From Halorussus halophilus (GTDB taxonomy: Archaea; Halobacteriota; Halobacteria; Halobacteriales; Haladaptataceae), in NCBI RefSeq assembly GCF_008831545.1, contig NZ_CP044523.1, forward strand, positions 1,550,001 through 1,614,000: a stretch of DNA of 64,000 nucleotides, given 5' to 3'. Positions 1 through 8,676 of this stretch are shown here, piece after piece. The notes below the pieces were generated by a model. The model had not been told where the DNA came from. It saw only the letters and a list, made by a program, of their open reading frames with translations, and searched no databases. The stretch's first letter is position 1. The number at the start of each line of letters is the position of its first letter. Position numbers and translations under genes: made by a program.

Positions 1-113
1 TCCCGACGGTCATCGTCCCCGACGGCACGGGCGGGACGGAAGCCGTCGAAGAGGGCTTCGCCAGCGTCGAAGGCGTCGAGAGCGTCGAAGTCGAGAACGT
101 CGGCCGGATTTAA
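1..113 (+). CDS. ef1b: Translation elongation factor 1-beta, C-terminal fragment
   Basis: Only the last 36 or so codons are inside the window; the gene begins upstream. The reading frame (codons from position 3, stop TAA at 111-113) ends in [19 protein letters not shown] followed by [15 protein letters not shown]. This matches the C-terminus I know from haloarchaeal aEF-1beta, the small nucleotide-exchange factor that recharges EF-1alpha with GTP during elongation. No domain beyond this tail can be assessed. The next gene is on the other strand, so this transcript must end in the roughly 60-bp gap that follows. Confidence 0.85.
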   Translation, partial: PTVIVPDGTGGTEAVEEGFASVEGVESVEVENVGRI

Positions 114-174
114 CGACCGTTTTTCTCGCGACGTTTTTCTGACATCGTGACCACGTAGCGGTTTGTAAGCGTGA

Positions 175-537
175 CTACGCAGGGGTTACGGTGACGAACG
201 GGGCGATGGCCATGACGAGCAGTGCAGCCGTGAGGAATGCTCCGTACCGTATCTCTCGACCGACTTCGGTCGTCGTCTCGGGTGGGTTGGGTTTCCGGTA
301 GAGGCGTCGAAAGCACAGTTCGTGTTCGATAGCTTGCTCTCTATTCTTCGCGATGTAGACCGTCTTCGCACCGTTCGAGAGGACGTAGACGAACAATCCG
401 ACTGCAAGTAGTATCCCGCCGAGGACGAACGCGTACTCGTTCAGCAAGAGGTACGCCAAACCCCAACACGGGAGCGCGATTAGGAGTCCAAGGAGTGGCA
501 GCTTTTGGACGAACCAAGCGGCATTCTCATCGTTCAT
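175..537 (-). CDS. Small membrane protein, function unknown
   Basis: 120-residue protein starting at the ATG whose complement is 535-537 (MNDENAAWF). Two adjacent hydrophobic segments (about residues 13-32 and 35-55) are followed by a charged, Cys-containing stretch with the sequence REQAIEHELCFRRLYRKPNPPE. A third hydrophobic segment lies near the C-terminus (about residues 97-115), which suggests a three-pass inner membrane protein with a cytoplasmic or external loop of about 40 residues. The frame stays open far upstream of this ATG, but that extension is arginine- and serine-rich antisense of the neighbouring VOC gene and is not believable. I recognise no family. Confidence 0.65.
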   Translation of the reverse strand: MNDENAAWFVQKLPLLGLLIALPCWGLAYLLLNEYAFVLGGILLAVGLFVYVLSNGAKTVYIAKNREQAIEHELCFRRLYRKPNPPETTTEVGREIRYGAFLTAALLVMAIAPFVTVTPA

Positions 538-625
538 ATAATAACGCAGACCTAAAACGGAAGTCACAAAAGTGTTTCTGGGAACTCCCCGGGTAGCTGT
601 TCGATTGTTAATCTGCCAGGCCCGT

Positions 626-1255
626 TCACACACCCGACCCGGTCGGCGCGTCCGGCAGTTCGTGTTTGGTCGCGTCGAGTCCGAGTTCTTCGAGGGCTTG
701 CTCCATGTGGCGCTCCTCGGCGAACTCGGAGCCATCTTCGACGCGGAGTTCGTGGGTTTTCGCCAGCACCTCGCCACGTCGGTCGTCCGGGATGTCGAAC
801 TTGTCAGTCGCGAGTTCGATGACCAGTCCGTTGTGGTCCTGCGTGTACAGCGAGTGGAAGATGCCGCGGTCGAATTCGTTGTAGCCGCGCCACTCCTCTT
901 CGAGGGCTTCCCGGACCTCCACGAACCGCTCGGGGTCGATGCTAAAGGAGAGGTGATGCACCCCACCGACGCCTGCGCGTTGCGGCCCGCGGTGGGACGC
1001 CCGGTCGTCGCTCACGAAGAACGTGATGATGCGGCCGTCGCCCGTGTCGAAGAACAGATGCGTCGAAGTCGGGTCGTCCAGATTCGGTTGGCGAAGCACG
1101 AGCGGCATTCCCAGAATGTCTCGATAGAACTCCACCGTGTCCTCGGTGTTGGACCCGATGAGCGTGATGTGGTCGGTTCCGGTGGTATGGATGGGGCTAT
1201 CTGGCAGTTCCGGAGTGATTTCGAACTCTTCGGCGGGTTTTCGCTCGTTGCTCAT
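626..1255 (-). CDS. VOC superfamily (glyoxalase/extradiol dioxygenase-like) protein
   Basis: 209-residue soluble acidic protein with the paired beta-alpha-beta-beta-beta pattern of the vicinal-oxygen-chelate fold. TDHITLIGSNTEDTVEFYRD near residue 27 supplies a candidate metal-binding His, GVHHLSF near residue 100 a second, and NGLVIELATDKF near residue 150 the metal-binding Glu. YRDILGMPLVLRQ is the usual VOC helix-turn. The substrate cannot be read from sequence; haloarchaeal relatives are usually annotated as ring-cleaving dioxygenase or glyoxalase. It is transcribed alone, divergent from nothing obvious, with about 170 bp to the trans-sulfuration gene that follows upstream on the same strand. 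Confidence 0.8.
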   Translation of the reverse strand: MSNERKPAEEFEITPELPDSPIHTTGTDHITLIGSNTEDTVEFYRDILGMPLVLRQPNLDDPTSTHLFFDTGDGRIITFFVSDDRASHRGPQRAGVGGVHHLSFSIDPERFVEVREALEEEWRGYNEFDRGIFHSLYTQDHNGLVIELATDKFDIPDDRRGEVLAKTHELRVEDGSEFAEERHMEQALEELGLDATKHELPDAPTGSGV

Positions 1256-1428
1256 AGCGGTGCGTACGGGAGCGAAATCAATAGCTCTCAGGTAACATGG
1301 GTGTCACCGCGTTATCGGAATCAGAGAGTGAGATGGTCAGAAAAACCCGGCTCTCACGCAATTCAAGCGTTGCGCTCTGCTCGCCACTCTTCCATCTCCT
1401 AAACAATTCTGGGACGACAATTCCAGAC

Positions 1429-2592
1429 TCAGTTCAGACTCTTCTCGAACGCCTGCTCTAAGTCCCGTTTCAAGTCGCTCACACTTTCAATCCCGATGCT
1501 CGCGCGAATCAGACCGTCACGAAGCCCCGCCGCGAGTCGCTCCTCTTTTGGAATCGCAGCGTGGGTCATCGTCGCCGGTTGCTCGATGAGACTCTCGACG
1601 CCGCCCAGACTCTCTGCGAGCGTGAAGACGTTCGTCTCGGATACGACATCCGCGGTCTCTTCGAGACTCGCGTCCATCTCGAAGCTGACCATGCCGCCGA
1701 AGTCGTCCATCTGCTCGCTGGCGAGGTCGTGGTCCGGGTGGCTCTCCAGTCCGGGGTAGTAGACGCGCGAAACATCGTCGTGGGCTTCCAGCCACTCGGC
1801 CAGTTCGGCGGCGTTCTCGCAGTGGCGGTCCATCCGAACTGGGAGCGTCTTCGTGCCGCGCAGGACGAGGAAACAGTCGTGCGGGCCGGGGGTCGCGCCG
1901 ACGCTGTTCTGGTAGAAGCCGAACTGTTCGTCGAGTTCCTCGTCGTTCGTGACGAGCGCGCCGCCGACCACGTCGGAGTGGCCGCCCATGTACTTCGTCA
2001 GCGAGTGCGACACTGCGTCCGCGCCGAGTTCGAGCGGTCGCTGGAGGTACGGCGTGGCGAAGGTGTTGTCCACGACGCAGAGCGCGCCGTTGTCGTGGGC
2101 GATGTCGGTCGTCGCGTCGATATCGACGATGTTCAGGAGCGGATTCGTCGGCGTCTCGACCCACACCAACTCGGTCGAATCTTTCATCGCCGCTGCCGTC
2201 TCGTCGGTGTCGGTCATGTCCACGAAGTCGAATTCGAGGTCGTACTTGTCGTAGACCTGCGTGAAGATGCGGTGAGTGCCGCCGTATACGTCCTCGCTGG
2301 CGACGACGTGGTCGCCCGCTTCGAGCAGGTTCAGCACCGTGTTTATCGACCCCATCCCGCTGGAGAAACAGCGACCGTACTCCCCGCCTTCGAGGCTGGC
2401 GACGTTGGCCTCCAAGTCGGTTCGGGTCGGGTTGCCCGTCCGGGAGTACTCGTAGCCGCGGTGGTCGCCGGGGCCGTCCTGCACGTACGTGGAGTTGGCG
2501 TAAATCGGCGTCATCAGCGCGCCGGTCTCCTCGTCGGGTTCTTGGCCCGCGTGAATCGAGCGCGTCTCGAACTCGTAGTCCTCGTCGTCCAT
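1429..2592 (-). CDS. Cystathionine gamma-synthase / gamma-lyase type PLP enzyme
   Basis: 387-residue member of the Cys/Met-metabolism PLP-dependent family. Hallmarks visible: [20 protein letters not shown] at the N-terminus, the substrate loop [22 protein letters not shown] for cofactor phosphate binding, [14 protein letters not shown] with the PLP-pyridine Asp, and [13 protein letters not shown] with the Schiff-base lysine (about residue 200). [22 protein letters not shown] is also family-typical. These enzymes run beta/gamma replacement or elimination on cystathionine or homoserine esters, in cytoplasmic methionine/cysteine metabolism. Synthase and lyase cannot be separated by eye. I chose MDDEDYEF (ATG complement 2590-2592); the longer frame reads into the divergent promoter region shared with the aldo/keto reductase. 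Confidence 0.88.
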   Translation of the reverse strand: MDDEDYEFETRSIHAGQEPDEETGALMTPIYANSTYVQDGPGDHRGYEYSRTGNPTRTDLEANVASLEGGEYGRCFSSGMGSINTVLNLLEAGDHVVASEDVYGGTHRIFTQVYDKYDLEFDFVDMTDTDETAAAMKDSTELVWVETPTNPLLNIVDIDATTDIAHDNGALCVVDNTFATPYLQRPLELGADAVSHSLTKYMGGHSDVVGGALVTNDEELDEQFGFYQNSVGATPGPHDCFLVLRGTKTLPVRMDRHCENAAELAEWLEAHDDVSRVYYPGLESHPDHDLASEQMDDFGGMVSFEMDASLEETADVVSETNVFTLAESLGGVESLIEQPATMTHAAIPKEERLAAGLRDGLIRASIGIESVSDLKRDLEQAFEKSLN

Positions 2593-2717
2593 GGGCGAAC
2601 GGACGCAGTGGCGGCAGGTTATTCTTGTCCTTTCGAATACCGAGCGGCGACGCAGAAACACCGGCAAGTCGCGCACCGACGCCAATCACTTTTGGCGTGC
2701 CTACCGCAGGGAGTTCC

Positions 2718-3701
2718 ATGGAGCAACGCGAACTCGGCAGCACGGGCTACGATGTCACCGAAGTCGGACTCGGCACGTGGGAAATCGGCGGCGACTGGGG
2801 CGACATCTCCGAGTCGGAAGGCAAGCGAGCCATCGAGACGGCACTCGACGCCGGAATCGACTTTCTGGACACGGCAGACGTGTACGGCGACGGACGGAGC
2901 GAACAGATTATAGCCGACGTTCTGGCGGAGCGCGACGAGGAGCCAGTGGTCGCAACGAAGGCCGGGCGGCGACTCGACCCTCACGAGGCGGAGCGATACG
3001 ACCGAGAAAACTTAGAGCGGTTCGTGGAGCGGAGCCGCGAGAATCTCGACACCGACACCCTCGACCTCGTGCAACTGCACTGCCCGCCGACGGACGCCTA
3101 CTACCAGCCTGAGACGTTCGACGCGCTTGCGGACCTGAAACAGGACCGCAAGATTTCTCACTACGGCGTCAGCGTCGAGCGCGTCGAAGAGGGCCTGAAA
3201 GCCATCGAGTACCCCGGCGTCGAGACGGTCCAGATAATCTTCAACCCGTTCCGCCAGCGACCCGCCGAACTGTTCTTCGAACAAGCCGAGGAACGCGACG
3301 TGGGCGTCATCGTTCGCGTGCCGCTCGCGTCTGGCTTGCTGACCGGAAAACTGGACGAGACCAGCGAATTCCCGGAGAACGACCACCGCAACTTCAACCG
3401 CGAGGGAGAAGCGTTCGACGTGGGCGAGACGTTCGCCGGGGTTCCGTTCGGGGAAGGACTCGAAGCAGTGGAACAACTGCGCGAATTTGTCCCCGACGAC
3501 GCGACGATGGCGCAGTTCGCGCTCCGCTGGATTCTGGACTTCGACGCGGTGAGCACTGTCATCCCGGGTTCGACCAGTCCCGAACACATCCGAGACAACG
3601 TGGCGGCTTCGGAACTGTCGTCGCTATCGGACGACCAGCTGGCTGGCGTACAGGACGTGTACGACGAGCGCATCCGCGAGTTCGTGCATCATCGCTGGTG
3701 A
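2718..3701 (+). CDS. Aldo/keto reductase
   Basis: 327-residue NAD(P)H-dependent oxidoreductase of the AKR TIM-barrel family. The start MEQRELGSTGYDVTEVGLG is the canonical first beta strand. The catalytic tetrad is visible as Asp51 and Tyr56 in DTADVYG, Lys81 in VVATKAG, and His121 in LVQLHCPP. The cofactor-binding end FALRWILDF...VIPGSTSPEHIRDN is also present. The carbonyl substrate is unknown. The gene is divergent from the PLP enzyme across a 125-bp gap and converges with the next membrane gene, whose stop lies one base past this one's. Confidence 0.9.
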   Translation: MEQRELGSTGYDVTEVGLGTWEIGGDWGDISESEGKRAIETALDAGIDFLDTADVYGDGRSEQIIADVLAERDEEPVVATKAGRRLDPHEAERYDRENLERFVERSRENLDTDTLDLVQLHCPPTDAYYQPETFDALADLKQDRKISHYGVSVERVEEGLKAIEYPGVETVQIIFNPFRQRPAELFFEQAEERDVGVIVRVPLASGLLTGKLDETSEFPENDHRNFNREGEAFDVGETFAGVPFGEGLEAVEQLREFVPDDATMAQFALRWILDFDAVSTVIPGSTSPEHIRDNVAASELSSLSDDQLAGVQDVYDERIREFVHHRW

Positions 3702-3702
3702 G

Positions 3703-4260
3703 CTACGTCGCAACCGAGTCTCCAGCATTCACGTCCTGCCCCTTCCAGTACCACAGTCCCGCGTTGAGCGCGATGCCAACGAACAACAGCGCCCACGTCG
3801 CCCAGAACGACTTGTACCAGAGCACGTCCACCGAGAAAAGTCCACCGTGAAAGAGCGGCCAGAATGGCTCGATGGGGGTCGAAACGTCGGGTGCCGACAG
3901 CATGTCTGCGAACAGGTGCGCGAGACCTGCAACCCAGACCCCGACGAAGCCGAGTGCGATGGCGTTCTCTTCGGCGCGCGCGGAGAACCACTCCGTCCGG
4001 CCGAACAGCTTTCGCATGGTCCACCCGAGCGCGGGACCGAGTACAGCGGCCAGTATCGTGACGACGAGAACCGTGTGGAAGATGCCGTGGTGGTGAATCG
4101 TCTCGACGTAGTTCGAGAGAACCAAGTCCACGTCCGGTAGCATCCCGAACCAGAACCCAGTGAAGACGAACGCGGCGGCCGACTTTCGGTGGTCGATGAA
4201 GTACCACGCTGGCGCGAGCCAGATGAGTGCCATTCCGAGGTGCCCGGTGACGTCAACCAT
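3703..4260 (-). CDS. Membrane-bound metal-dependent hydrolase, YdjM/DUF457 type
   Basis: 185-residue polytopic membrane protein. [20 protein letters not shown] opens with a His in the first membrane segment. [12 protein letters not shown] and [11 protein letters not shown] give the Asp and His residues that define the LexA-binding/YdjM-like putative hydrolase family (DUF457), and [11 protein letters not shown] supplies a further His/Asp pair. About five hydrophobic segments can be drawn. The reaction for this family is not established. The start is the Met at complement 4258-4260; a Met 15 codons earlier is possible but would add a non-conserved polar stretch. Confidence 0.8.
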   Translation of the reverse strand: MVDVTGHLGMALIWLAPAWYFIDHRKSAAAFVFTGFWFGMLPDVDLVLSNYVETIHHHGIFHTVLVVTILAAVLGPALGWTMRKLFGRTEWFSARAEENAIALGFVGVWVAGLAHLFADMLSAPDVSTPIEPFWPLFHGGLFSVDVLWYKSFWATWALLFVGIALNAGLWYWKGQDVNAGDSVAT

Positions 4261-4536
4261 GGAAGTGGCACTACGAACAGTTCCATAGGTGTGGTGGTGG
4301 ACCATGCATGGGGGTTAAACGGACGACGGGACGACCGCAAGACGGCGCGTGCAGTGCGATCGTGGCTCGACACGGTGCCCTGTGGAAGTCCCACCAGTGC
4401 GAGCGAACGGGAGAATTTCGTGCGCTGTACGCGCGGAATTCGAGGGTCGTTTTTGATCCAGATTGTTCTCGGAGTGGTGCCGAGCGCCTGTGTCGCGTTG
4501 GCACCCGACGAGAAGATGTGGATACGGAACGTGCGT

Positions 4537-4544
4537 TTTATAAA
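4537..4544 (+). promoter_or_regulatory. TATA box of the rpl21e cluster
   Basis: TTTATAAA lies 29-36 nt before the rpl21e ATG, the spacing expected of a leaderless haloarchaeal transcript. The remaining 270 bp of this gap (4261-4536) holds no gene I can support; its left end must contain the promoter of the divergent DUF457 gene. Confidence 0.75.
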
Positions 4545-4572
4545 GCCGACAGAACAAGAAGGTCGTACGACT

Positions 4573-4863
4573 ATGCCGAGTTCGAACGGACCCAAACACA
4601 GTACTCGCAAGAAGCTCTCGAACGAACCCCGCGAGAGCGGAACTTCGCCGCCGCAGCGTGCCGTCCAGAAATACGAAGAGGGCCAGAAGGTCCACCTCAA
4701 AATCGACCCGAGCGTCGAGAAGGGTCGCTTCCACCCGCGCTTCAACGGTCTGACCGGCGAAATCGTGGGCAAGCAGGGAGCCGCCTACAAGGTCGCCATC
4801 AGCGACCGCGGCAAGGACAAGACCCTCATCGTCACGCCCGCACACCTGAAGGCACAGCAGTAG
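4573..4863 (+). CDS. rpl21e: 50S ribosomal protein L21e
   Basis: 96-residue archaeal/eukaryotic-type ribosomal protein of the large subunit. [20 protein letters not shown] is the basic N-terminus typical of haloarchaeal L21e. The SH3-like core follows with [20 protein letters not shown] and [20 protein letters not shown], ending in [13 protein letters not shown]. Upstream in-frame codons exist, but the TATA box 30 nt before this ATG fixes the start. It is followed after one base by the RNA polymerase subunit gene, a gene order widely conserved in archaea, so the two are surely co-transcribed. Confidence 0.95.
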   Translation: MPSSNGPKHSTRKKLSNEPRESGTSPPQRAVQKYEEGQKVHLKIDPSVEKGRFHPRFNGLTGEIVGKQGAAYKVAISDRGKDKTLIVTPAHLKAQQ

Positions 4864-4864
4864 T

Positions 4865-5221
4865 ATGACCATCTTCAAGGAGAAGGTCGACGAGGAGTAT
4901 CTGACCACCTCGCAGGCCAAGGAGCTACTCTCGGAGGTCGAGCAAGAGCGTGCGCTCGACGAGGACCGAGAGATGCGCTACGAACTCGCTCGGGCCATCG
5001 AACACGTCAACCGCTTCGCGGTTCTCGACGCCGAGGAGTCACAGGAACTCGTCGACGAACTGCTCGAACTGGAGAAGGTCGACGAGCCGACGGCGTACAA
5101 GATCACCGACCTCCTCCCGAAGAACCGCGACGAACTTCGGTCGGTGTACGCCCAAGAGCGCTACACGCTTTCGGGTGACGAATTAGACGAGATTCTGAAC
5201 GTCGTCACGAAGTACGACTGA
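4865..5221 (+). CDS. rpoF: DNA-directed RNA polymerase subunit Rpo4/RpoF (Rpb4 homologue)
   Basis: 118-residue Rpb4-family protein (MTIFKEKVDEEYLTTSQAKE). It has the HRDC-like helical C-terminal domain in which KVDEPTAYKITDLLPKNRDELRSV is the signature. With Rpo7 it forms the stalk of archaeal RNA polymerase, which contacts TFE and nascent RNA; tfe itself lies far away in this window (58.4 kb). It sits one base downstream of rpl21e and shares its promoter. Its stop is followed by a new TATA box for the DUF655 gene. Confidence 0.93.
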   Translation: MTIFKEKVDEEYLTTSQAKELLSEVEQERALDEDREMRYELARAIEHVNRFAVLDAEESQELVDELLELEKVDEPTAYKITDLLPKNRDELRSVYAQERYTLSGDELDEILNVVTKYD

Positions 5222-5234
5222 ATCCGGCCGATTC

Positions 5235-5242
5235 TTTAAGTA
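5235..5242 (+). promoter_or_regulatory. TATA box of the DUF655 gene
   Basis: TTTAAGTA is centred about 28 nt before the ATG at 5266, so the DUF655 gene can be transcribed as a leaderless message in addition to readthrough from rpoF. Confidence 0.6.
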
Positions 5243-5265
5243 TTTCGTCAGCGTAGCCAGTGACA

Positions 5266-5841
5266 ATGAGTGAACAGAACGAAGACGCTGAGCAGGTGCC
5301 AGCGGTCGTCTTGGACTACCTTCCGAACGGTCGTCCGGAGGATGACCGACCACAGTACCAGAAACAGCCAGTGTCACAGGCGCTCGGAATCTCCGATTTC
5401 AGGCTGTTCGAAATCGTCCTCGAAGAGGACGCGAGCGTCGGTGTGACCGACAGAATCGACGCCGACAGGAGCAACGATCTGATAGCAGAAATCCGGGAAA
5501 TCGAGTTCGACGACCTCCTCGGAGCGGCCCAGTCGGAACTCGAACCCGCCATCCGCGACATCGTGGAGAACGACCAACAGCGGTTCGTGGACTTCTACAA
5601 CGACGCGCAACCGATTACGTTGCGCCTTCACCAGTTGAACCTGCTCCCCGGCATCGGCAAGAAACTGCGCAACAACATCTTGGAGGCGCGCAAGCGCAAG
5701 CCCTTCGAGAGCTTCGACGACATCGAAGACCGCGTCTCGGGGCTTCACAACCCCGAGGAAGTCCTCGTGGAGCGTATCCTCGAAGAACTCCGCGAAGACG
5801 ACCTGAAGTATCGGACGTTCGTGCGGCGCGAAGAACAGTAG
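5266..5841 (+). CDS. DUF655 family nucleic-acid-binding protein
   Basis: 191-residue archaeal protein of the DUF655 family, which always travels with rpoF and ksgA. The N-terminal half (VPAVVLDYLPNGRPEDDRPQ...ALGISDFRLFEIVL) is an OB-fold-like beta region. The C-terminal half carries a helix-hairpin-helix, LLPGIGKKLRNNILEARKRK plus FESFDDIEDRVSG, of the kind that binds DNA or RNA backbone. This context suggests a role in ribosome or RNA metabolism, but no biochemical role is known to me. I chose ATG 5266; a GTG two codons earlier is possible. Confidence 0.88.
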   Translation: MSEQNEDAEQVPAVVLDYLPNGRPEDDRPQYQKQPVSQALGISDFRLFEIVLEEDASVGVTDRIDADRSNDLIAEIREIEFDDLLGAAQSELEPAIRDIVENDQQRFVDFYNDAQPITLRLHQLNLLPGIGKKLRNNILEARKRKPFESFDDIEDRVSGLHNPEEVLVERILEELREDDLKYRTFVRREEQ

Positions 5842-5892
5842 CTCTTCTGACTCGGTGGGTTTACCAGCGTTCGGTTGGTAGACCCCGACAAC

Positions 5893-6795
5893 ATGACCGA
5901 TGCCGACGCCAACCGGCGTGACGCCGACGCCAGCGAGCGGCGGGACCCCGACGCGCTCATCCGGCGCGCGGGCCGCCGCGGCGACCCGAACCACGACCAG
6001 CACTTTCTGGTGGACGACCGCGTACTGGACCGGATTCCCGGCTACGCCGAGGAAACCGACGCCGACCTGAGCCACGTCCTCGAAGTCGGTGGCGGACCCG
6101 GCGCGCTGACCGACCGACTGCTCGGGGCCGCCGAGGAGGTCACGGTAATCGAGCGCGACCCCGACTTCGCGGCGTTCCTGCGCGAGGAGTTCGCCGACGA
6201 AGTCGAGGCTGGCCGTCTCCACGTCGAAGAGGGCGACGCGCTCGAACTCGACCTCCCCGACTTTACGACTTCTATCTCGAATCTCCCCTACGGCGTCTCC
6301 AGCGAAATCGCGTTCCGGCTACTTCCCCTGAAGAAACCGCTCGTGCTGATGTTCCAGCAGGAGTTCGCCGAGCGCATGGCCGCGGAAGCCGGAACCGACG
6401 AGTACGGGCGTCTCTCGGTGACGTCTCAGCACTACGCCGACGTGGAAGTCGTGGAACCTGTCCCGAAAGAAGCGTTCTCGCCAGCGCCGGAGGTTCAGAG
6501 CGCAATCGTCCGGACGACACCGCGCGACCCCGACTACGAAGTCGAGGACGAGGAGTTCTTCTTGCGGTTCGTCAAGGCAGTGTTCACCCAGCGGCGCAAG
6601 ACGATTCGGAACGCGATTCGGAACACGCCTCACATCTCTGGTCTCGAAGACGCCGACGCGGCGGTCGATGCCATCGCAGACGGCGAGACCAACTTGGACC
6701 CCGACATTTTAAGCAAACGCGCGGGAAATCTCGCTCCCGAGACGTTCGCCGCGCTGGCCGTCGCTGCGGCCCGGCACGGTGGCTACGACGGGTGA
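5893..6795 (+). CDS. ksgA: 16S rRNA (adenine1518/1519-N6)-dimethyltransferase KsgA/RsmA
   Basis: 300-residue SAM-dependent methyltransferase that dimethylates two adjacent adenosines in helix 45 of 16S rRNA late in small-subunit assembly. Motif I is LEVGGGPGALTDRL, the acidic ribose-binding motif is VIERDPDFA, and the target-base motif is SNLPYGVSS. The C-terminal domain contains FSPAPEVQSAIVR and VFTQRRKTIRNAI, both typical of the family. The first 30 residues are acidic/arginine-rich and variable. ATG 5893 is preferred over an upstream TTG. The gene belongs to the rpl21e-rpoF-DUF655-ksgA block and its 3' end abuts the mechanosensitive channel gene. Confidence 0.95.
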   Translation: MTDADANRRDADASERRDPDALIRRAGRRGDPNHDQHFLVDDRVLDRIPGYAEETDADLSHVLEVGGGPGALTDRLLGAAEEVTVIERDPDFAAFLREEFADEVEAGRLHVEEGDALELDLPDFTTSISNLPYGVSSEIAFRLLPLKKPLVLMFQQEFAERMAAEAGTDEYGRLSVTSQHYADVEVVEPVPKEAFSPAPEVQSAIVRTTPRDPDYEVEDEEFFLRFVKAVFTQRRKTIRNAIRNTPHISGLEDADAAVDAIADGETNLDPDILSKRAGNLAPETFAALAVAAARHGGYDG

Positions 6796-6818
6796 GACAC
6801 GTGAAACACAGAACAGGC

Positions 6819-6824
6819 GGAGGG
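6819..6824 (+). promoter_or_regulatory. Shine-Dalgarno sequence deciding the mscS start
   Basis: GGAGGG, eight bases before the GTG at 6833. It favours that start over an in-frame GTG at 6779, which would overlap ksgA, and over the ATG at 6869. Confidence 0.6.
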
Positions 6825-6832
6825 ATGAGACT

Positions 6833-8086
6833 GTGAGCCTCGTCGCGCTGAGTGTCGTCGCCAGCCTCATGTCGCTCATCGACGAGTTGGCGCAGTTTAC
6901 GACGAACTCTGCCCGGGTCGCCATCTCGGTGGTCATCCTCTTCGGTGTCCTCGTCGGCGTGCTGGCAGTTCGGTACGTCCGACGAGAGATTCGCAAGAGG
7001 TTCACCAGTAACGTCGCAGACGTAATCCTCGTCAGTATTATCGGGACGATTCTGCTGGGAGCCGTCGTCTCCCTACTCGTCCTCTGGTCGAAAGTCGATT
7101 CCGCCGCGGAAGCACTTGAGCAAATCGGCGGTACACTCGGCGTCGGCGTTAGAATTCTCGTCGCACTCACGACCCTCGCGGGCGCGTACATTCTCTCAGG
7201 ATTCGCCAAGCGTGCAATCGACCGCTTCTCGGAGGGCCACGAAGCAATCTCACGCCACCAGAGCGAGATATTCTACCGGGTCTCACAGCTCTCGGTGTAC
7301 GTCGCCGCAGTGGCGGTCATTCTCGGCATGTGGGAAGTGGACTTGAGCGGACTGCTAGTCGGTGCCGGGTTCCTCGGCATCGTCGTCGGTATGGCCGCGC
7401 GCCAGACGCTCGGGGCACTGCTCGCTGGCTTCGTTCTGATGTTCTCCCGGCCGTTCGAAATCGGCGACTGGATACAGATAGACGAAGAGGAGGGCATCGT
7501 CACGGACATCTCCATCGTCAACACACGCATCCAGACGTTCGACGGCGAGTACGTGATGATTCCCAACGACATCGTCAGCGGCGACAAGATAGTGAACAAG
7601 AGTCGGAAGGGCCGCCTCCGCATCGAAGTCGAAGTCGGCGTCGATTACGAGGCGGACGTAGAGGAGGCGGCCGACATCGCGGAGGAGACGATGAAGGAGT
7701 TGGACGAGGTGCTGACCGTGCCGACCCCGAAGGTCGTGCTGAAGGAACTCGGCAGTTCGTCGGTCGTGCTGCTCCTTCGTGCGTGGATAGACAAACCAAG
7801 TGCGCGCCGACAGTGGCGCGCGCGCACCGCGGTCATCGAGAACGTCAAGTCCGCCTACGACGAGGCGGGCATCAAGATTCCGTTCCCCCAGCGCGAACTC
7901 ACGGGCCGCGAAGAGTCGGGCGGCTTGCAGGTGTCCGGTGAGCAGGTCGGCGTGGAGTCTGTAGACCGAAACGAGACGAGAACTGACCGCGCCGAAGAGG
8001 CGACTGCCGACGGCGGCACCGACGAGTCAGACGACAGCACCGAAGACGCCGCGTCCGACGACGATACCGAGGTGAACGAGGAGTGA
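6833..8086 (+). CDS. Mechanosensitive ion channel, MscS family
   Basis: 417-residue channel. Four hydrophobic segments are visible at about residues 23-46, 58-82, 100-120 and 145-200. The last contains the pore-lining TM3 pattern GFLGIVVGMAARQTLGALLAG with the Gly/Ala packing of MscS, followed by the signature FSRPFEIGDWIQID and VTDISIVNTRIQTFDGEYVMIPN. A cytoplasmic alpha/beta domain and an acidic Asp/Glu/Ser tail of about 60 residues follow. Its role is to release solutes on hypo-osmotic shock. It lies between ksgA and a HemK-type gene, and its stop overlaps the next start by 4 bp, indicating translational coupling inside an information-processing cluster. Confidence 0.92.
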   Translation: MSLVALSVVASLMSLIDELAQFTTNSARVAISVVILFGVLVGVLAVRYVRREIRKRFTSNVADVILVSIIGTILLGAVVSLLVLWSKVDSAAEALEQIGGTLGVGVRILVALTTLAGAYILSGFAKRAIDRFSEGHEAISRHQSEIFYRVSQLSVYVAAVAVILGMWEVDLSGLLVGAGFLGIVVGMAARQTLGALLAGFVLMFSRPFEIGDWIQIDEEEGIVTDISIVNTRIQTFDGEYVMIPNDIVSGDKIVNKSRKGRLRIEVEVGVDYEADVEEAADIAEETMKELDEVLTVPTPKVVLKELGSSSVVLLLRAWIDKPSARRQWRARTAVIENVKSAYDEAGIKIPFPQRELTGREESGGLQVSGEQVGVESVDRNETRTDRAEEATADGGTDESDDSTEDAASDDDTEVNEE

Positions 8087-8676
8087 CCGACCTCGCCGAC
8101 AGACGCGGGATGGAGACGGAGGTCTACCAACCGGCAGAGGACTCCCGACTGCTCGCCGACGCCGTAGTGGCAGACTACAAAGAGCGAAGCGAAGACGCCA
8201 GTGACGACCTCCTGCTCGAAGTCGGGACCGGGTCTGGCTACGTCGCCGAACAGGTCGCAGCCCAGACTGGCGCTCGCGTCCTCGGGTCAGACCTGAATCC
8301 GCACGCGAGCAGACAAGCACGCGAACGCGGTGTCGAGACCCTCCGCGCAGACCTCCTGACGCCCTTTCGGGACAACACCTTCGACGCCGTGCTGTTCAAT
8401 CCACCGTACCTCCCGACGGACCCCGACGACGAGCAGGACGACTGGATGGAAGTCGCGCTCTCTGGGGGCGAAGACGGACTGCAAGTAGTCGAACCCTTCT
8501 TGGCGGCCGTCGGGCGCGTCCTCGCACCCGACGGCGCGGTCTACCTGCTGGTTAGCAGTCTCGCGGGCGTAGAAGAGGTCGTAGAAATCGCCGAGAAAGC
8601 GGGATTCTCCGCAGTTGCTCTCCGAGACGAGTCGTTCCCGTTCGAGACGCTGACGATTCTCAAGCTAGTTCGCTGA
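8083..8676 (+). CDS. HemK2/PrmC-family N5-glutamine methyltransferase (release-factor methylase)
   Basis: 197-residue class I SAM methyltransferase. YQPAEDSRLLADAV at the N-terminus is typical of archaeal/eukaryotic HemK2 (Mtq2). LLLEVGTGSGYVAEQVA is the SAM loop, and LFNPPYLPTD carries the NPPY motif that binds the glutamine side chain of the GGQ loop of aRF1. The start GTG at 8083 overlaps the mscS stop (GTGA). It completes the archaeal ksgA neighbourhood, where this gene is usually directly after ksgA. Its 3' end overlaps the convergent secreted-protein gene by 12 bp. Confidence 0.88.
   Translation: MTDLADRRGMETEVYQPAEDSRLLADAVVADYKERSEDASDDLLLEVGTGSGYVAEQVAAQTGARVLGSDLNPHASRQARERGVETLRADLLTPFRDNTFDAVLFNPPYLPTDPDDEQDDWMEVALSGGEDGLQVVEPFLAAVGRVLAPDGAVYLLVSSLAGVEEVVEIAEKAGFSAVALRDESFPFETLTILKLVR

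Noticed and set aside
1561-2913. 450-codon plus-strand open frame opposite the PLP enzyme
   Set aside because: Antisense shadow of the cystathionine gamma-synthase-like gene; GC-rich haloarchaeal genes commonly leave the opposite strand open, and the sense strand has all catalytic motifs.
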